Source: Acidobacteriota bacterium (lineage in GTDB: Bacteria > Acidobacteriota > Polarisedimenticolia > J045). Taken from it: a stretch of 41,519 bases of DNA. Both the position numbers and the translations under genes were made by a program. The DNA lies in NCBI GenBank assembly GCA_003696075.1, contig RFHH01000054.1, positions 1 through 41,519 on the forward strand, written 5' to 3'. The notes under the pieces are model-generated. The model was not told the origin of the DNA and made no database searches. It worked only from the letters and a program-made list of their open reading frames with translations. Positions 9,746 through 18,108 of the stretch are shown in pieces (the first letter of the stretch is position 1; each line of letters opens with the position of its first letter).

Positions 9746-11154
9746 GGCCCGGTCCCCGGCCCCACCGGCTCGCCGCGCAGCGCCGCGAGGAAGCGCTCCT
9801 CGATCAGGCGGCACACACCGTCGCCCGGCTTCCCCTCGCCCTGCACGGGAAGGCGATCGAGCGGCAGGATCGCCTTGGCCATCGAGCGATGACCGCCGGC
9901 GCCGCCCAGGTCGCCGAAGGCCGCCTTCACCACCGCCCCTGCCTTCTGCACGAACCCCACGTTCCGGATCGAGATGCTGACCTCGCCGTCCACCACGCCC
10001 GAGACGACCGACCAATCGACGTCCTCGATCTGGAGGCAGAAATCGGCCAGCTGCGGGATGACGTCCTCCCGCGCCACGCGGCCGAGGTGGCTGAAGATCA
10101 CGCGCTCCTCGATCCGCGCGTTGCGCAATCCGTCGGCGAACGCCCCGAGCGTCTCCCGCGGCAGTGCCGGACGTTCGATGCGCCTGATCCAGTTCAGGTT
10201 GGCTCGCTGGAACAGCCACGTGAAGGCATCCACATCGGCCGGCGTCACCGGGCGGTCGAGCATCATCGTGTCCGCCCGGATGGCGTACAGCAGCGCGGTC
10301 GCGAGGCGCTCGTTCACCTTCACGCCCTCGGCCCGGAGGTACTCGACGAGGATCGACGCGGTGGCCCCGTAGGCGTTCCGGACGTCGCGGAACCTCGCTT
10401 CGTAGGTGGTCTGCACCGGATGGTGGTCGATGACCGCGTCCACCCGGGGCAGCCGGATGCGCAGGTGGGGCGGTTGCGTGTCGACCATCACGATCCGATC
10501 GAACCTCTCGAGGTCGCCTTCGGTCACCGGCTCCACGCCGAGGTCGAGCACCCGGAGCATCGCCAGATTCTCGGGCCGGGTCACCCGGCCGAACGATCCC
10601 ATCGGCATCGTGGAGCGCGTCCGCCCGAGGAGGGTGCGCAGCGCGAGACCGCAGGCGAGTCCGTCGGGATCCGGATCGTCCTGCAGCAGCACGAGGATCT
10701 TCTTCGCGTCGCCCAGGATCTCCCGGAGCCGCCGGACGAGCGGGCGCGCCGCCGCCAGCCGCGCGTCGACGGCCAGCGACTCGCGGAAGCGCTCCCCCAC
10801 CGGCACGATGTGGGCCCAGGGGTAGTCGGTCACCGCGAAGGAGAGCTTCTCCAGCGGGACGTTAGAGAGCGCGATCACGGGGGTGTCCCGCCGTTCCGGC
10901 TTGACCGCCTCGAGGACGGTCCGCAGGCGCCGGTGATCCCGGAGCGAGATCACCAGAAGCCTGGCGGGGAGGAGTTCTCGGTACAGCGCCCGGTCGCGCA
11001 GGCGCCCGCGGGCGACGGCGACACCCTGCCGCTTGAGAAACCGCTCGAGCGAGACCGACTCCACGGCGAAGGCCAGCTCCTCCGGGCGGTTCCCGAGCGC
11101 CTGGAGCATGAGCACCGCGTGCGAGCGGCTCTGGCAGACGACGGCGTAGCGCAC
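9724..11154 (-). CDS. DHH/DHHA1 family phosphoesterase with an N-terminal Rossmann-like domain
   Basis: 476 residues. Residues 1-130 look like a Rossmann-type regulatory domain (VVCQSRSHAVLMLQAL, then RLLVISLRDHRR, as in TrkA-N or receiver-like folds). The DHH catalytic domain has DDPDPDG (159-165), VMVDTQPPH and IDHHP (242-246). The C-terminal DHHA1 domain carries GGAGGHRSMAKA. DHH proteins such as NrnA and GdpP cleave nanoRNA, pAp or cyclic di-nucleotides; the substrate here cannot be told. GdpP-type DHH genes sit next to rplI in Firmicutes, and this one is at the end of the rpsF-rpsR-rplI operon, which is suggestive. The ATG at 11154 is 9 nt after the vanZ-like stop. Its 3' end overlaps the convergent propeller gene. 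Confidence 0.85.
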   Translation of the reverse strand: MRYAVVCQSRSHAVLMLQALGNRPEELAFAVESVSLERFLKRQGVAVARGRLRDRALYRELLPARLLVISLRDHRRLRTVLEAVKPERRDTPVIALSNVPLEKLSFAVTDYPWAHIVPVGERFRESLAVDARLAAARPLVRRLREILGDAKKILVLLQDDPDPDGLACGLALRTLLGRTRSTMPMGSFGRVTRPENLAMLRVLDLGVEPVTEGDLERFDRIVMVDTQPPHLRIRLPRVDAVIDHHPVQTTYEARFRDVRNAYGATASILVEYLRAEGVKVNERLATALLYAIRADTMMLDRPVTPADVDAFTWLFQRANLNWIRRIERPALPRETLGAFADGLRNARIEERVIFSHLGRVAREDVIPQLADFCLQIEDVDWSVVSGVVDGEVSISIRNVGFVQKAGAVVKAAFGDLGGAGGHRSMAKAILPLDRLPVQGEGKPGDGVCRLIEERFLAALRGEPVGPGTGPQSDGKG

Positions 11155-11163
11155 GGCCGTGCC

Positions 11164-11550
11164 TCAACCGCACCCGCGGCGGCGCCGGCTCCACGCCGCG
11201 CCGGCGGCCGCGGCCGCGCCGGCGGCGTCGGCCGCGAGATCGCCGAGGGAGGCGTTCCGGCCGGGGACGAAGCCCTGGTGCACCTCGTCGAGCCCGCCCC
11301 AGCCCGCCGAAAGCGCACCCGCCAACAGGCAGCCGGGCGCCGGCCTGGCCGCGGGAGGGCGCAGGGCATAGACCCAGCTCGCGGCGAGCGCGGCGTAGAC
11401 CGCGGCGTGGGCGAGCTTGTCGGACCCGGAAGGCAGGGGCACGGGGCTCGGCCGGTGGCTGGAGAAGAAGATCGCCGCCATCAGGCCGAGCGGCACCAGG
11501 AGCCGGCGCCGGTCGGGTGCGTTCCGGTTCTGCCTCGACGAGCCGCGCAT
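11164..11550 (-). CDS. VanZ-like integral membrane protein
   Basis: 128 residues with about four hydrophobic segments. Family signatures are visible: [11 protein letters not shown], then [19 protein letters not shown], and [25 protein letters not shown] near the end. VanZ-type proteins are small membrane proteins. VanZ itself gives low-level teicoplanin resistance, but most chromosomal members have no known role, so no resistance is implied. I start at ATG 11550 ([10 protein letters not shown]) because residues upstream of it look non-natural. It is embedded in the tail of the ribosomal operon, between a 54-residue membrane protein and the DHH gene. Confidence 0.8.
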   Translation of the reverse strand: MRGSSRQNRNAPDRRRLLVPLGLMAAIFFSSHRPSPVPLPSGSDKLAHAAVYAALAASWVYALRPPAARPAPGCLLAGALSAGWGGLDEVHQGFVPGRNASLGDLAADAAGAAAAAGAAWSRRRRGCG

Positions 11551-11561
11551 CGTCCGCCGCC

Positions 11562-11726
11562 TCAGGTGAACGGGTACATCAGCAGGGAGACCGCCAGCGC
11601 GCCGCCGGCCAGCGCGGCCCACATGATCGCGGCGAACCGCAGCCGGCGTCCCCGTTGCGCCACCAGATGCGCGAAAAAAGTGCTGAGGATCGCTGCGAAG
11701 AGCATCATGTGCGCGACGTGGATCAC
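11562..11726 (-). CDS. Small two-helix membrane protein, unknown
   Basis: 54 residues from GTG 11726: [18 protein letters not shown], a short basic loop [13 protein letters not shown], then [20 protein letters not shown]. This predicts two membrane helices with a positively charged turn, so both ends probably face the periplasm. The start overlaps nothing and lies 4 nt after the stop of the upstream gene, with GGCGGAG as ribosome site. I do not recognise a family. Its tight placement between two other small membrane protein genes supports it as real. Confidence 0.65.
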   Translation of the reverse strand: MIHVAHMMLFAAILSTFFAHLVAQRGRRLRFAAIMWAALAGGALAVSLLMYPFT

Positions 11727-11730
11727 GGGC

Positions 11731-12198
11731 TCAGCTCCGCCTTCCGATCCCGATGTCCCAGGCATCGAGGATCAGCAGGAGATTCATCAGTCCGGCCGCG
11801 AGAAGATAGGTGCTCCCGTAGTTGCTGTACGGCCGGTAGAAGCGCCGGCGGCGGCGTTCCAGCGCCGCGGCCTTCACGGGCGATCCCCCGCCCTGCTCTT
11901 CGCGATAGAGGAGAGAGCCGTACATCGACAGGCGCATCAGCGGATCGAGCGGGCCCAGCGACAGGTGGGCGCCGACCTGGAGCGTCGTCAGGACGGGGGC
12001 CCGCCTCGCGTCGATGATCCCGAGGTTGCCGTCGCAGGCGACACCGAGCCCCACCGTGAGGAGGACGAGGGTGCAGAAGACCGCCGCGCGGCGCCGCGCC
12101 CCCAGGTAAAGGTGCCCCGCCCCCGGGAAGAGCCAGGCGAGCTGAGCCGCCCGCAGGGCGCGGCGAAGGTCTCCACCGCGCGCGGCGTTCCGCTTCAT
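11731..12198 (-). CDS. DUF6677/TM2-like membrane protein
   Basis: 155 residues. The N-terminal LAWLFPGAGHLYLGARRRA is the PGxGHxYxG turn of TM2/DUF6677-type membrane proteins and is followed by a hydrophobic helix (VFCTLVLLTVGLGVA). A basic central loop (ALERRRRRFYRPYSNYGS) and a second helix region (TYLLAAGLMNLLLILDAWDI) complete it. Function is unknown. The ATG at 12198 is 28 nt after the rplI stop, so it is probably co-transcribed with the ribosomal proteins. The family assignment comes from memory of the motif, not from a search. Confidence 0.7.
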   Translation of the reverse strand: MKRNAARGGDLRRALRAAQLAWLFPGAGHLYLGARRRAAVFCTLVLLTVGLGVACDGNLGIIDARRAPVLTTLQVGAHLSLGPLDPLMRLSMYGSLLYREEQGGGSPVKAAALERRRRRFYRPYSNYGSTYLLAAGLMNLLLILDAWDIGIGRRS

Positions 12199-12226
12199 CG
12201 TCCGGCCCGTGCCACCCCGGGTCCGC

Positions 12227-12688
12227 TCACGCGCCGTCCCCCTCCTCCGGCTCGACCTCCACGACGACCTCCACCTCGAGATCCCCGTGAACGTGGATCA
12301 GGACCCGGTGGGTGCCGATCCGCTTGATCGGCTCTTCGAGCCTCACCTGCCGGCGCTCGATCGGCAGGCCACGCCCGGTGAGCTCGGCGGCGATGTCCTG
12401 GGCGCTCACCGACCCGTAGAGCAGTCCCGTCTCTCCGGCCCGCCGCTTGAAGCGGATCACGTCGAGACCCCGGAGCCGCTCGGCGACCGCCTCGGCCTCC
12501 GCCCGCTCCCGCGCCTCGCGCGCCAGCTTCGCGCGGGTTTCGACCTCGACCTGCCGCCGGATCCCGGGCGTCACCTTGTAAGCGAGCCCCTTCGGAATCA
12601 GGTAGTTCCGGGCGTAGCCGTCGGCGACGTTGACGATCTCGCCGCGCTTTCCGAGATGAGCGACGTCCTCTCGAAGGATCAGTTCCAC
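12227..12688 (-). CDS. rplI: 50S ribosomal protein L9
   Basis: 153 residues, the normal L9 length. It has the globular N-domain (MELILREDVAHLGKRGEIVN, then YARNYLIPKGLA), the long connecting helix (about 50-80) and a C-domain (FKRRAGETGLLYGSVSAQDI). The C-terminus is unusually acidic (EVVVEVEPEEGDGA). L9 binds 23S rRNA near the L1 stalk and limits frameshifting. The start is a GTG with a strong GGAGGTGG site. It follows rpsR by 18 nt in the common rpsF-rpsR-rplI order. Confidence 0.97.
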   Translation of the reverse strand: MELILREDVAHLGKRGEIVNVADGYARNYLIPKGLAYKVTPGIRRQVEVETRAKLAREARERAEAEAVAERLRGLDVIRFKRRAGETGLLYGSVSAQDIAAELTGRGLPIERRQVRLEEPIKRIGTHRVLIHVHGDLEVEVVVEVEPEEGDGA

Positions 12689-12706
12689 GGTCCACCTCCC
12701 CGCCGC

Positions 12707-12952
12707 TCAGTCCGCCGTGTAAGGCAACAGCGCCAGGTGACGGGCGCGCTTGATGGCGCGGCCGAGCTGCCGCTGGTGCTTCGCGCAGGTGCCCGAGGTG
12801 CGCCGCGGCAGGATCTTGGCCCGCTCCGGGATGTAGTTCTGGAGGGTCCGCAGGTCCTTGTAGTCGATGATGTCGACCTTCGCCTCGCAGAACTTGCAGT
12901 ACTTCTGCCGCCGGAACAGGAATCGGCGGCCCCGTCGCCGTCCGCCCGACAT
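12707..12952 (-). CDS. rpsR: 30S ribosomal protein S18, zinc-binding (C+) form
   Basis: 81 residues. The S18 core [23 protein letters not shown] is clear in pieces ([22 protein letters not shown]). The protein carries C-x2-C (CKFC) near the start and C-x2-H (CAKH) near the end, which is the zinc-binding variant. The C-minus paralogue common under zinc limitation lacks these. The start is the ATG within a TGATG junction with the rpsF stop. A GTG one codon earlier is too close to the AAGGAGG ribosome site, which lies in the end of rpsF. Confidence 0.97.
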   Translation of the reverse strand: MSGGRRRGRRFLFRRQKYCKFCEAKVDIIDYKDLRTLQNYIPERAKILPRRTSGTCAKHQRQLGRAIKRARHLALLPYTAD

Positions 12953-13518
12953 CACTCCTCCTTCCCGGCGGAGCCGTCCGCCGGAGCCTCGGCGGTCTCG
13001 TCGCCGGCGTCATCCGGTGCTTCCGGTGGTTCGCCCGCCTCGTCGCCGGCCTCCTCCTCGTCGGCGTCCTCGGGCTGTTCGTCTCCCTCGACCTCGTCCT
13101 CCTTCTCCTCTTCGGCGACCAACTGCCGCGCGGCCTCCGCCGCGGCCTGGGCGGCCCGCTCGGCCGCGCGCCGGAGCTGTTCGCGCCGGCGCTCCTCGAG
13201 CTCGGCCTTCTCCTCCTCGGTGGGAGGCCGCTCGTGGTCGGCCCGTACCGAGAGGAACCGGAGGAAGGTGTCGGACAGACGCACCCTGCGGAGAATCTCC
13301 TTTTCGACCTCCGGCTCGGCGTCGTACAGGAGGAGGGTGTAGTTGCCCTCGTTGAACTTCTTGATCGGATAGGCGAGCTTGCGGCGGCCCCACCGGTCCA
13401 CCTTGAGCACCTTCCCGCCCATCTCGGCGATCAGGTTCTCGAGGCCGGTGATCTGCTGGTCGAGCGCCTCCTCGGCGACGCTCGGGGCCGCCACGAGAAC
13501 CATCTCGTAGCGACGCAT
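12952..13518 (-). CDS. rpsF: 30S ribosomal protein S6 with long acidic tail
   Basis: 188 residues, much longer than typical S6 (95-140). Residues 1-95 are a normal S6: [32 protein letters not shown] and the [19 protein letters not shown] end. After a charged helix (about 95-135, [18 protein letters not shown]) comes a tail of about 60 residues dominated by Glu, Asp, Ala, Gly and Pro. In Escherichia coli, RimK adds Glu residues to the S6 C-terminus after translation; here the tail is encoded. The ATG at 13518 has an AGGAGGG site 9 nt ahead. The gene leads the rpsF-rpsR-rplI operon, with TAGCAT at 13584-13589 as a possible -10 and a 6-bp hairpin at 13543-13560. Confidence 0.96.
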   Translation of the reverse strand: MRRYEMVLVAAPSVAEEALDQQITGLENLIAEMGGKVLKVDRWGRRKLAYPIKKFNEGNYTLLLYDAEPEVEKEILRRVRLSDTFLRFLSVRADHERPPTEEEKAELEERRREQLRRAAERAAQAAAEAARQLVAEEEKEDEVEGDEQPEDADEEEAGDEAGEPPEAPDDAGDETAEAPADGSAGKEE

Positions 13519-13592
13519 TCTTCGTTCCCTCCTGGACGTCAGGCCCCGGTGCGGCGGGGCGAGGGGGTCTTCGAAACCGGGCGATGCTAGCA

Positions 13593-13628
13593 CCGGCCGG
13601 GGGGAGCCGCCACGCTCCCCCCGGCCGG
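13593..13628 (-). terminator. Strong GC hairpin after hppA (terminator-like, no U tract)
   Basis: A perfect 14-bp inverted repeat with an 8-nt loop begins 5 nt past the hppA stop (arms 13593-13606 and 13615-13628; core GGGGGGAG/CTCCCCCC). There is no T run after it on the minus strand, so it is not a textbook intrinsic terminator. In this GC-rich genome it may still end or protect the hppA mRNA. A TAGCAT box for rpsF follows at 13584-13589. Confidence 0.55.
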
Positions 13629-13633
13629 CCGGA

Positions 13634-15760
13634 TCACCGGAGCAGAGGCGCGATCACCAGCGCCACCACGCTCATCAGCTTGATCAGGATGTTCAGCGAG
13701 GGCCCGGCCGTGTCCTTGAACGGATCGCCGACCGTGTCTCCGATCACCCCCGCCTTGTGGGCGTCGGAGCCTTTGCCTCCCAGATGGCCCTCCTCGATGA
13801 ACTTCTTCGCATTGTCCCAGGCCCCACCCGCGTTGGCCATGAACACCGCCATCAGCACGCCGGAGGTGGTGACGCCGGCCAGCAGGCCGCCGAGCGCGGC
13901 GGGCGTGTGGGCGTCGTTCAGGAAGCGCGAGCCGAAGCCGACGACGACGGGGGTCACCACCGCGAGAAGTCCGGGCACCACCATCCGCCGGATCGCCGCC
14001 GCCGTCGAGATGTCCACGCACCGGGCGTAGTCGGCGCGCGCCTTCCCCTCCATCAAGCCGGGGATGCTCTTGAACTGGCGGCGCACCTCCTCGATCATGT
14101 CGAACGCGGCGTCCCCGACCGCCCGCATCGCCAGCGCCGAGAAGAGGAAGGGAAGCATCGCCCCCACCAGAAGTCCGGCGATGACGTCCGGCTGCGAGAG
14201 GTCCATCGTCATCGGACGGCCGCCGGCGGAGATCTGCGTCTGGAAGGCGGAGAAGAGGGCCAGCGCGGTGAGCGCCGCCGATCCGATCGCGAAACCCTTG
14301 CCGATCGCGGCCGTGGTGTTCCCGACCGCATCCAGCTTGTCGGTGCGCCCCCTCACCTCGGGTGGCAGGCCGCTCATCTCGGCGATTCCGCCGGCGTTGT
14401 CGGCGATCGGCCCGTAGGCGTCGACCGCCAGCTGGATTCCGGTGGTGCTCAGCATGCCGAGCGCCGCCAGCGCGATGCCGTACAGGCCGGCCAGGCGGTA
14501 GGAGACGAGGATGGCGCCCGCGATCCACAGGACGGGCAGCGCGGTGGACCTCATGCCGACGGCGAGGCCGGAGATGATGTTCGTGGCCGGTCCGGTGGCG
14601 GAATCGTGCGCGATCGACTGGGCCGGCTTCCGGTCCTTCGACGTGTAGTACTCGGTCGTCAGGCCGACGAGAATCCCGGCGAGCAGTCCCGCGACCACCG
14701 CGGCGAAGACCTTTCCCCAGCCGATGGCCGAGCCGCCGTCCGCGAAGGTGATTCCCCGTACGGGAACCATGATGCGGGAAAGGACTCCGGCGCCGACGAC
14801 CATCAGTCCCCCGGCGACGAACGACCCGGTGTTCAGAGCCGCCTGAGGGTTGCCTCCCTCCTTCACTCGGACGAAGAAGGTGCCGATGATCGAGGCGACG
14901 ATCCCGACCCCCGCGAGGTACAGGGGGAGCATGGTCGCGTTGTAGAAGCCGGTGGCCGCCGATGCGCCGATGACCATCGAACCGACGATCGCGCCCACGT
15001 AGGACTCGAAGAGATCGGCCCCCATTCCGGCGACGTCGCCGACGTTGTCGCCCACGTTGTCGGCGATGACCGCCGGATTCCGCGGATCGTCCTCCGGGAT
15101 CCCGGCCTCCACCTTGCCGACCAGGTCGGCTCCCACGTCGGCGGCCTTGGTGTAGATGCCGCCGCCGACGCGCGCGAACAGCGCGATCGACGACGCTCCC
15201 AGCGAGAAACCGGTCAGCACGGTCACCACGTCGCGGAGGAATTCGGCCCGGCCGGCGGTGCCGGGGATGCCGAGAATTCCTGTCTCGTGGTAGAGCGCGA
15301 GCAGAAGGCCGAGCCCCAGCACGCCGAGTCCCACCACCGACAGACCCATCACCGACCCGCCGGTGAAGGCGACCTTCAACGCGGCGTTCAAGCTGTCCCG
15401 CGCGGCCTGCGTGGTCCGCACGTTGGCGGCGGTGGCCACCCGCATCCCGAAGAAGCCGGCAAGCCCGGAACAGAGCGCCCCGACGACGAACGAAAAAGCG
15501 ACGAGCGGATGCTTGAAACCCCCGTCGGTGGCGCCGCCCATGTTGCTCAGCGCCAGCAGGACGGCCACCGTCACCACGAACACCGCGAGGACCCGGTATT
15601 CGCGCGAGAGGAAGGCCATCGCTCCCTCGCGGATCGCCCGTGCGATCTCGTTCATCCGGTCGTCGCCCGAGGACGACCGGTTCACCGACCCCGCCCGCGC
15701 CCAGGCGAACGCGAGAGCGAGCACGCCCAGAGCGGGCACGACGAGGAGTCTCCAATCCAT
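13634..15760 (-). CDS. hppA: Membrane-bound ion-translocating pyrophosphatase, K+-dependent class
   Basis: 708 residues with about 16 predicted membrane helices. The substrate signature [11 protein letters not shown] (208-218) is intact, followed by the acidic [19 protein letters not shown] region (234-252). Near the second site the motif reads [11 protein letters not shown] (480-490). Ala at the position that is Lys in K+-independent enzymes, with Gly at 487, places it in the K+-dependent class, which contains both Na+ and H+ pumps. It couples PPi hydrolysis to ion export across the inner membrane and pulls PPi-releasing reactions forward. The ATG at 15760 has a GGAGGGAGA site. The gene sits between pth and rpsF, where ychF lies in some other bacteria. 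Confidence 0.96.
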   Translation of the reverse strand: MDWRLLVVPALGVLALAFAWARAGSVNRSSSGDDRMNEIARAIREGAMAFLSREYRVLAVFVVTVAVLLALSNMGGATDGGFKHPLVAFSFVVGALCSGLAGFFGMRVATAANVRTTQAARDSLNAALKVAFTGGSVMGLSVVGLGVLGLGLLLALYHETGILGIPGTAGRAEFLRDVVTVLTGFSLGASSIALFARVGGGIYTKAADVGADLVGKVEAGIPEDDPRNPAVIADNVGDNVGDVAGMGADLFESYVGAIVGSMVIGASAATGFYNATMLPLYLAGVGIVASIIGTFFVRVKEGGNPQAALNTGSFVAGGLMVVGAGVLSRIMVPVRGITFADGGSAIGWGKVFAAVVAGLLAGILVGLTTEYYTSKDRKPAQSIAHDSATGPATNIISGLAVGMRSTALPVLWIAGAILVSYRLAGLYGIALAALGMLSTTGIQLAVDAYGPIADNAGGIAEMSGLPPEVRGRTDKLDAVGNTTAAIGKGFAIGSAALTALALFSAFQTQISAGGRPMTMDLSQPDVIAGLLVGAMLPFLFSALAMRAVGDAAFDMIEEVRRQFKSIPGLMEGKARADYARCVDISTAAAIRRMVVPGLLAVVTPVVVGFGSRFLNDAHTPAALGGLLAGVTTSGVLMAVFMANAGGAWDNAKKFIEEGHLGGKGSDAHKAGVIGDTVGDPFKDTAGPSLNILIKLMSVVALVIAPLLR

Positions 15761-15764
15761 CGCG

Positions 15765-15794
15765 TCTCCCTCCGCGGGGCCTCCCGTGCCCCGC
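15765..15794 (-). promoter_or_regulatory. hppA leader hairpin abutting Shine-Dalgarno site
   Basis: The inverted repeat GCGGGGC-acgggag-GCCCCGC on the minus strand (arms 15788-15794 and 15774-15780) ends directly against the GGAGGGAGA ribosome site (15765-15773). I see no good -10 box upstream. It resembles the leader hairpins of hisS and mgtE. Confidence 0.35.
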
Positions 15795-15835
15795 CATGGT
15801 TCCCGGAGCCGTTCCTCCGATCCGCCGGCCGCCGG

Positions 15836-16417
15836 TCAGCCGTCGCCCGCGCGGCGGCGGTTGAAGCGCTGCATCGCCGCGTCGACGCCGTCCGCCAGAA
15901 CCGCCTCGGCGGCGTCGGCCGCGAGCTCGATCCCCACCTCGAACGCCTCGCGCTCCTCGCCGCTCGGGGCGGAGAGGACGTAGCGCTCGAGCGGCAGGCG
16001 GTCGGAGGCGGGGCGCCCGATGCCGACACGGATCCTCGCGAAGTCGCGCGTCCCCAGGTGCCGGACGATCGAGCGGAGGCCGTTGTGCCCCGCGATCCCT
16101 CCGCCCATCTTCACCCGGACGGTCCCGGGGGGGAGGTCCGCCTCGTCGTGGATCACGAGGAGCCGTCCCGGGTCCGCCCCGTGGTAGGCGAGCAGCGGCC
16201 GCGCCGCCTCGCCCGCCAGGTTCATGAAGGTCAGCGGCTGGGCGAGGAGCGCCGGCGTACCGGCCACGTTGCCCTGGCCCAGCCGGGCCCGGTGCCGCAC
16301 GCGGTCGAGGGCGATTCCGTGCCGCGCCGCGAGTCTTTCGACGACACGGAAGCCCGCGTTGTGCCGCGTCCGCTCGTACTCGGGGCCCGGGTTGCCGAGC
16401 CCGAGCACGATCCACAC
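15836..16417 (-). CDS. pth: Peptidyl-tRNA hydrolase
   Basis: 193 residues, family-typical. It has VLGLGNPGPEYERTRHNAGF with the catalytic His (RHNAGF), PLTFMNLAGE, HDEADLPPGTVRVK with the catalytic Asp, and GGIAGHNGLRSI. The enzyme frees tRNA from peptidyl-tRNA that drops off the ribosome. The start is a GTG 21 nt after the rplY stop. The rplY-pth pair is one of the most conserved bacterial gene neighbours. Confidence 0.96.
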   Translation of the reverse strand: MWIVLGLGNPGPEYERTRHNAGFRVVERLAARHGIALDRVRHRARLGQGNVAGTPALLAQPLTFMNLAGEAARPLLAYHGADPGRLLVIHDEADLPPGTVRVKMGGGIAGHNGLRSIVRHLGTRDFARIRVGIGRPASDRLPLERYVLSAPSGEEREAFEVGIELAADAAEAVLADGVDAAMQRFNRRRAGDG

Positions 16418-16438
16418 GCCGCCGGGCCCCCGGGCGCG

Positions 16439-17104
16439 TCAGGAGCCGGACTCGGAGGAGCTCTCCTCCCCGCCGGCACCTTCGGCCGCCGCGCCCTCGG
16501 CCGCCGCCTCCTCCTCGGCCGCCGCCTCCTCCTCGGCCGCCGCCTTGCCGACCACCGTCACGATCGTCTCGGTCGGCGGCGCCAGCAGCTCCACTCCCTC
16601 CGGGAGGGGCAGGTCTCCGGCGTCGAGGTGCTGGCCCACGTGCAGGCCCGAAATGTCGGCCCGGAGCGCCTCGGGGATGTTCCCCGGCAGCGCGCGGATC
16701 TCGACGGAGCGGGTGACGAACTCGACGAGGCCTCCCTCGTTCTTGACGCCCGTCGGCACCCCCTCGAGCTCGATCGGCACCTCGACGGTCACCGGCTGGT
16801 CCATCTCCACCCGCCGGAAGTCGGCATGGATGAGCCGGTCGGTCACGGGGTGCCGTTGCGCTTCGCGGATCATCACGAGGCGCCGCAGTTCCCGTCCCGC
16901 CAGTTTGAGCTGGATCAGCGTGTTGACGCCCTGCTTGCTCTGCAGGACCGCCTCGACCGGTCGCGGATCCACCTCGATCCCGACCGGCTCCCGGCCGCCG
17001 CCGTAGACGACCCCGGGAATCTTCCCCTGGCGGCGCAAGCGCCGCGACGCGTTCTTCCCCAGCTCTTTGCGGGGCTCCACTTCGATCACGACCCGTGGCT
17101 TCAT
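16439..17104 (-). CDS. rplY: 50S ribosomal protein L25 (CTC/TL5 long form) with acidic Ala/Glu tail
   Basis: 221 residues. The N-terminal L25 domain (LGKNASRRLRRQGKIPGVVYGG; the 5S rRNA-binding fold, 1-95) is followed by the TL5/CTC C-domain (EVPIELEGVPTGVKNEGG, GNIPEALRADISGLHVGQHL). The last 35 residues form a low-complexity tail of AAAEEE units that end in EESSSESGS. This is the general-stress CTC class rather than the short E. coli L25. I use ATG 17104 (MKPRVVIEVEPRKELG), since upstream open sequence lacks homology. The gene is 35 nt downstream of prs, as in Bacillus prs-ctc-pth. Confidence 0.95.
   Translation of the reverse strand: MKPRVVIEVEPRKELGKNASRRLRRQGKIPGVVYGGGREPVGIEVDPRPVEAVLQSKQGVNTLIQLKLAGRELRRLVMIREAQRHPVTDRLIHADFRRVEMDQPVTVEVPIELEGVPTGVKNEGGLVEFVTRSVEIRALPGNIPEALRADISGLHVGQHLDAGDLPLPEGVELLAPPTETIVTVVGKAAAEEEAAAEEEAAAEGAAAEGAGGEESSSESGS
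16499..16544 (-). repeat. 18-bp tandem repeat coding for the L25 tail
   Basis: The plus-strand unit ggccgccgcctcctcctc occurs at 16499-16516 and 16517-16534, followed by a partial copy to 16544. It encodes the EEEAAA units on the minus strand. Perfect copies suggest recent slippage, so tail length may vary between strains. Confidence 0.85.
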
Positions 17105-17139
17105 CGCCTCTTGTCCTCGCCTCGTTGGGCCCCGGATGC

Positions 17140-18108
17140 TCAGACGAACAAAGAACTGATCGACGAATGGTTGTGCGTGCGGCTGATCGCCTCGCCGAGC
17201 AACGGGGCCACGGAGAGCACGTCGATCTTCTCGTTCCGGCGCCGCCTCTCGTCGAGCGGAATCGTGTTGGTCACGGTGATGCTCTCGAGGGGGGCCTTTT
17301 CCAGCCGTTCCATCGCGTCGCCCGACAGGACCGCGTGGGTGAAGCATCCCCGGACGGAGCGCGCCCCCGCCTCCATGAGCGCCCGCGCGGACCCGAGAAG
17401 CGTTCCTCCCGTGTCGATGATGTCGTCCACGATGACGCAGTCGCACCCGGCGACATCCCCGATCACGTGCACCGATTCGGCCACGTTGGGGCCGGTCCGC
17501 CGCTTGTCCACGATCGCCAGGCCGCACTGGAGGCGCTTCGAGTAGAAGCGGGCGCGCTCGACGCCCCCCGCGTCCGGGGAGACGATGATCGGGCGCTCGA
17601 GCCCCATCTCGCGGATGTGCTCGATCATCAGCGGTGCGGCGAACAGGTGGTCGACGGGGATGCTGAAGAACCCCTGGATGGCGGGCGCGTGGAGATCCAT
17701 CGTGAGCACGCGGTCCGCGCTGGCGGCCTCGATCAGGTCGGCGACCAGGCGGGCGCTGATCGGAACCCTCGGCTTGTCCTTCCGCTCCTGCCGCGCGTAG
17801 CCGTAGTAGGGAATCACGGCGGTCACCCGCGCCGCCGACGACCTCTTGAAGGCATCGAGCATGAGCAGCAGCTCGAGGATGTTCTCCGCCGGAGGGTTCG
17901 TCGGCTGGATGACGAAAACGTCCGCTCCCCGGACGTTCTCGAGCACCTGCACGTAGACCTCGCCGTCGCTGAACCGCTCCAGCTCGATCCGTCCCGGGGG
18001 CACGCCGAGGTAGGCACAGATTTCCTGGGCGAGCTCCGGGTGGGCGGAGCCGGAGAACACCTTCATCGGCCCGACGGCCGTCACCGCGCTGGTTCCGCTC
18101 ACCGTCAC
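17140..18108 (-). CDS. prs: Ribose-phosphate pyrophosphokinase (PRPP synthase)
   Basis: 322 residues from GTG 18108, or 308 from ATG 18066 (MKVFSGSAHPELAQ). Class I PRPP synthase motifs are present: YYGYARQERKDKPRVPISA (ATP loop), the DLHAPAIQGFF segment, SPDAGGVERARF, and the PRPP loop VIVDDIIDTGGTL. It makes PRPP from ribose 5-phosphate and ATP for nucleotide, His and Trp synthesis. I prefer the GTG because it overlaps the spoVG stop (GTGA), like many junctions here, and has GAGG ahead; the ATG lacks a ribosome site but matches the usual family start better. The C-terminus (HNHSSISSLFV) is normal. Confidence 0.96.
   Translation of the reverse strand: MTVSGTSAVTAVGPMKVFSGSAHPELAQEICAYLGVPPGRIELERFSDGEVYVQVLENVRGADVFVIQPTNPPAENILELLLMLDAFKRSSAARVTAVIPYYGYARQERKDKPRVPISARLVADLIEAASADRVLTMDLHAPAIQGFFSIPVDHLFAAPLMIEHIREMGLERPIIVSPDAGGVERARFYSKRLQCGLAIVDKRRTGPNVAESVHVIGDVAGCDCVIVDDIIDTGGTLLGSARALMEAGARSVRGCFTHAVLSGDAMERLEKAPLESITVTNTIPLDERRRRNEKIDVLSVAPLLGEAISRTHNHSSISSLFV

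Noticed and set aside
8794-12327. Open plus-strand frame of more than 1100 codons across several genes
   Set aside because: It is antisense to or out of frame with clear genes (DHH, VanZ-like, the two small membrane genes), is Arg/Pro/His-rich without motifs, and is explained by the high GC content, which removes stop codons.
13757-17545. Open plus-strand frame of more than 1200 codons antisense to hppA, pth and rplY
   Set aside because: Composition is that of a shadow frame, and it covers three strongly supported minus-strand genes.
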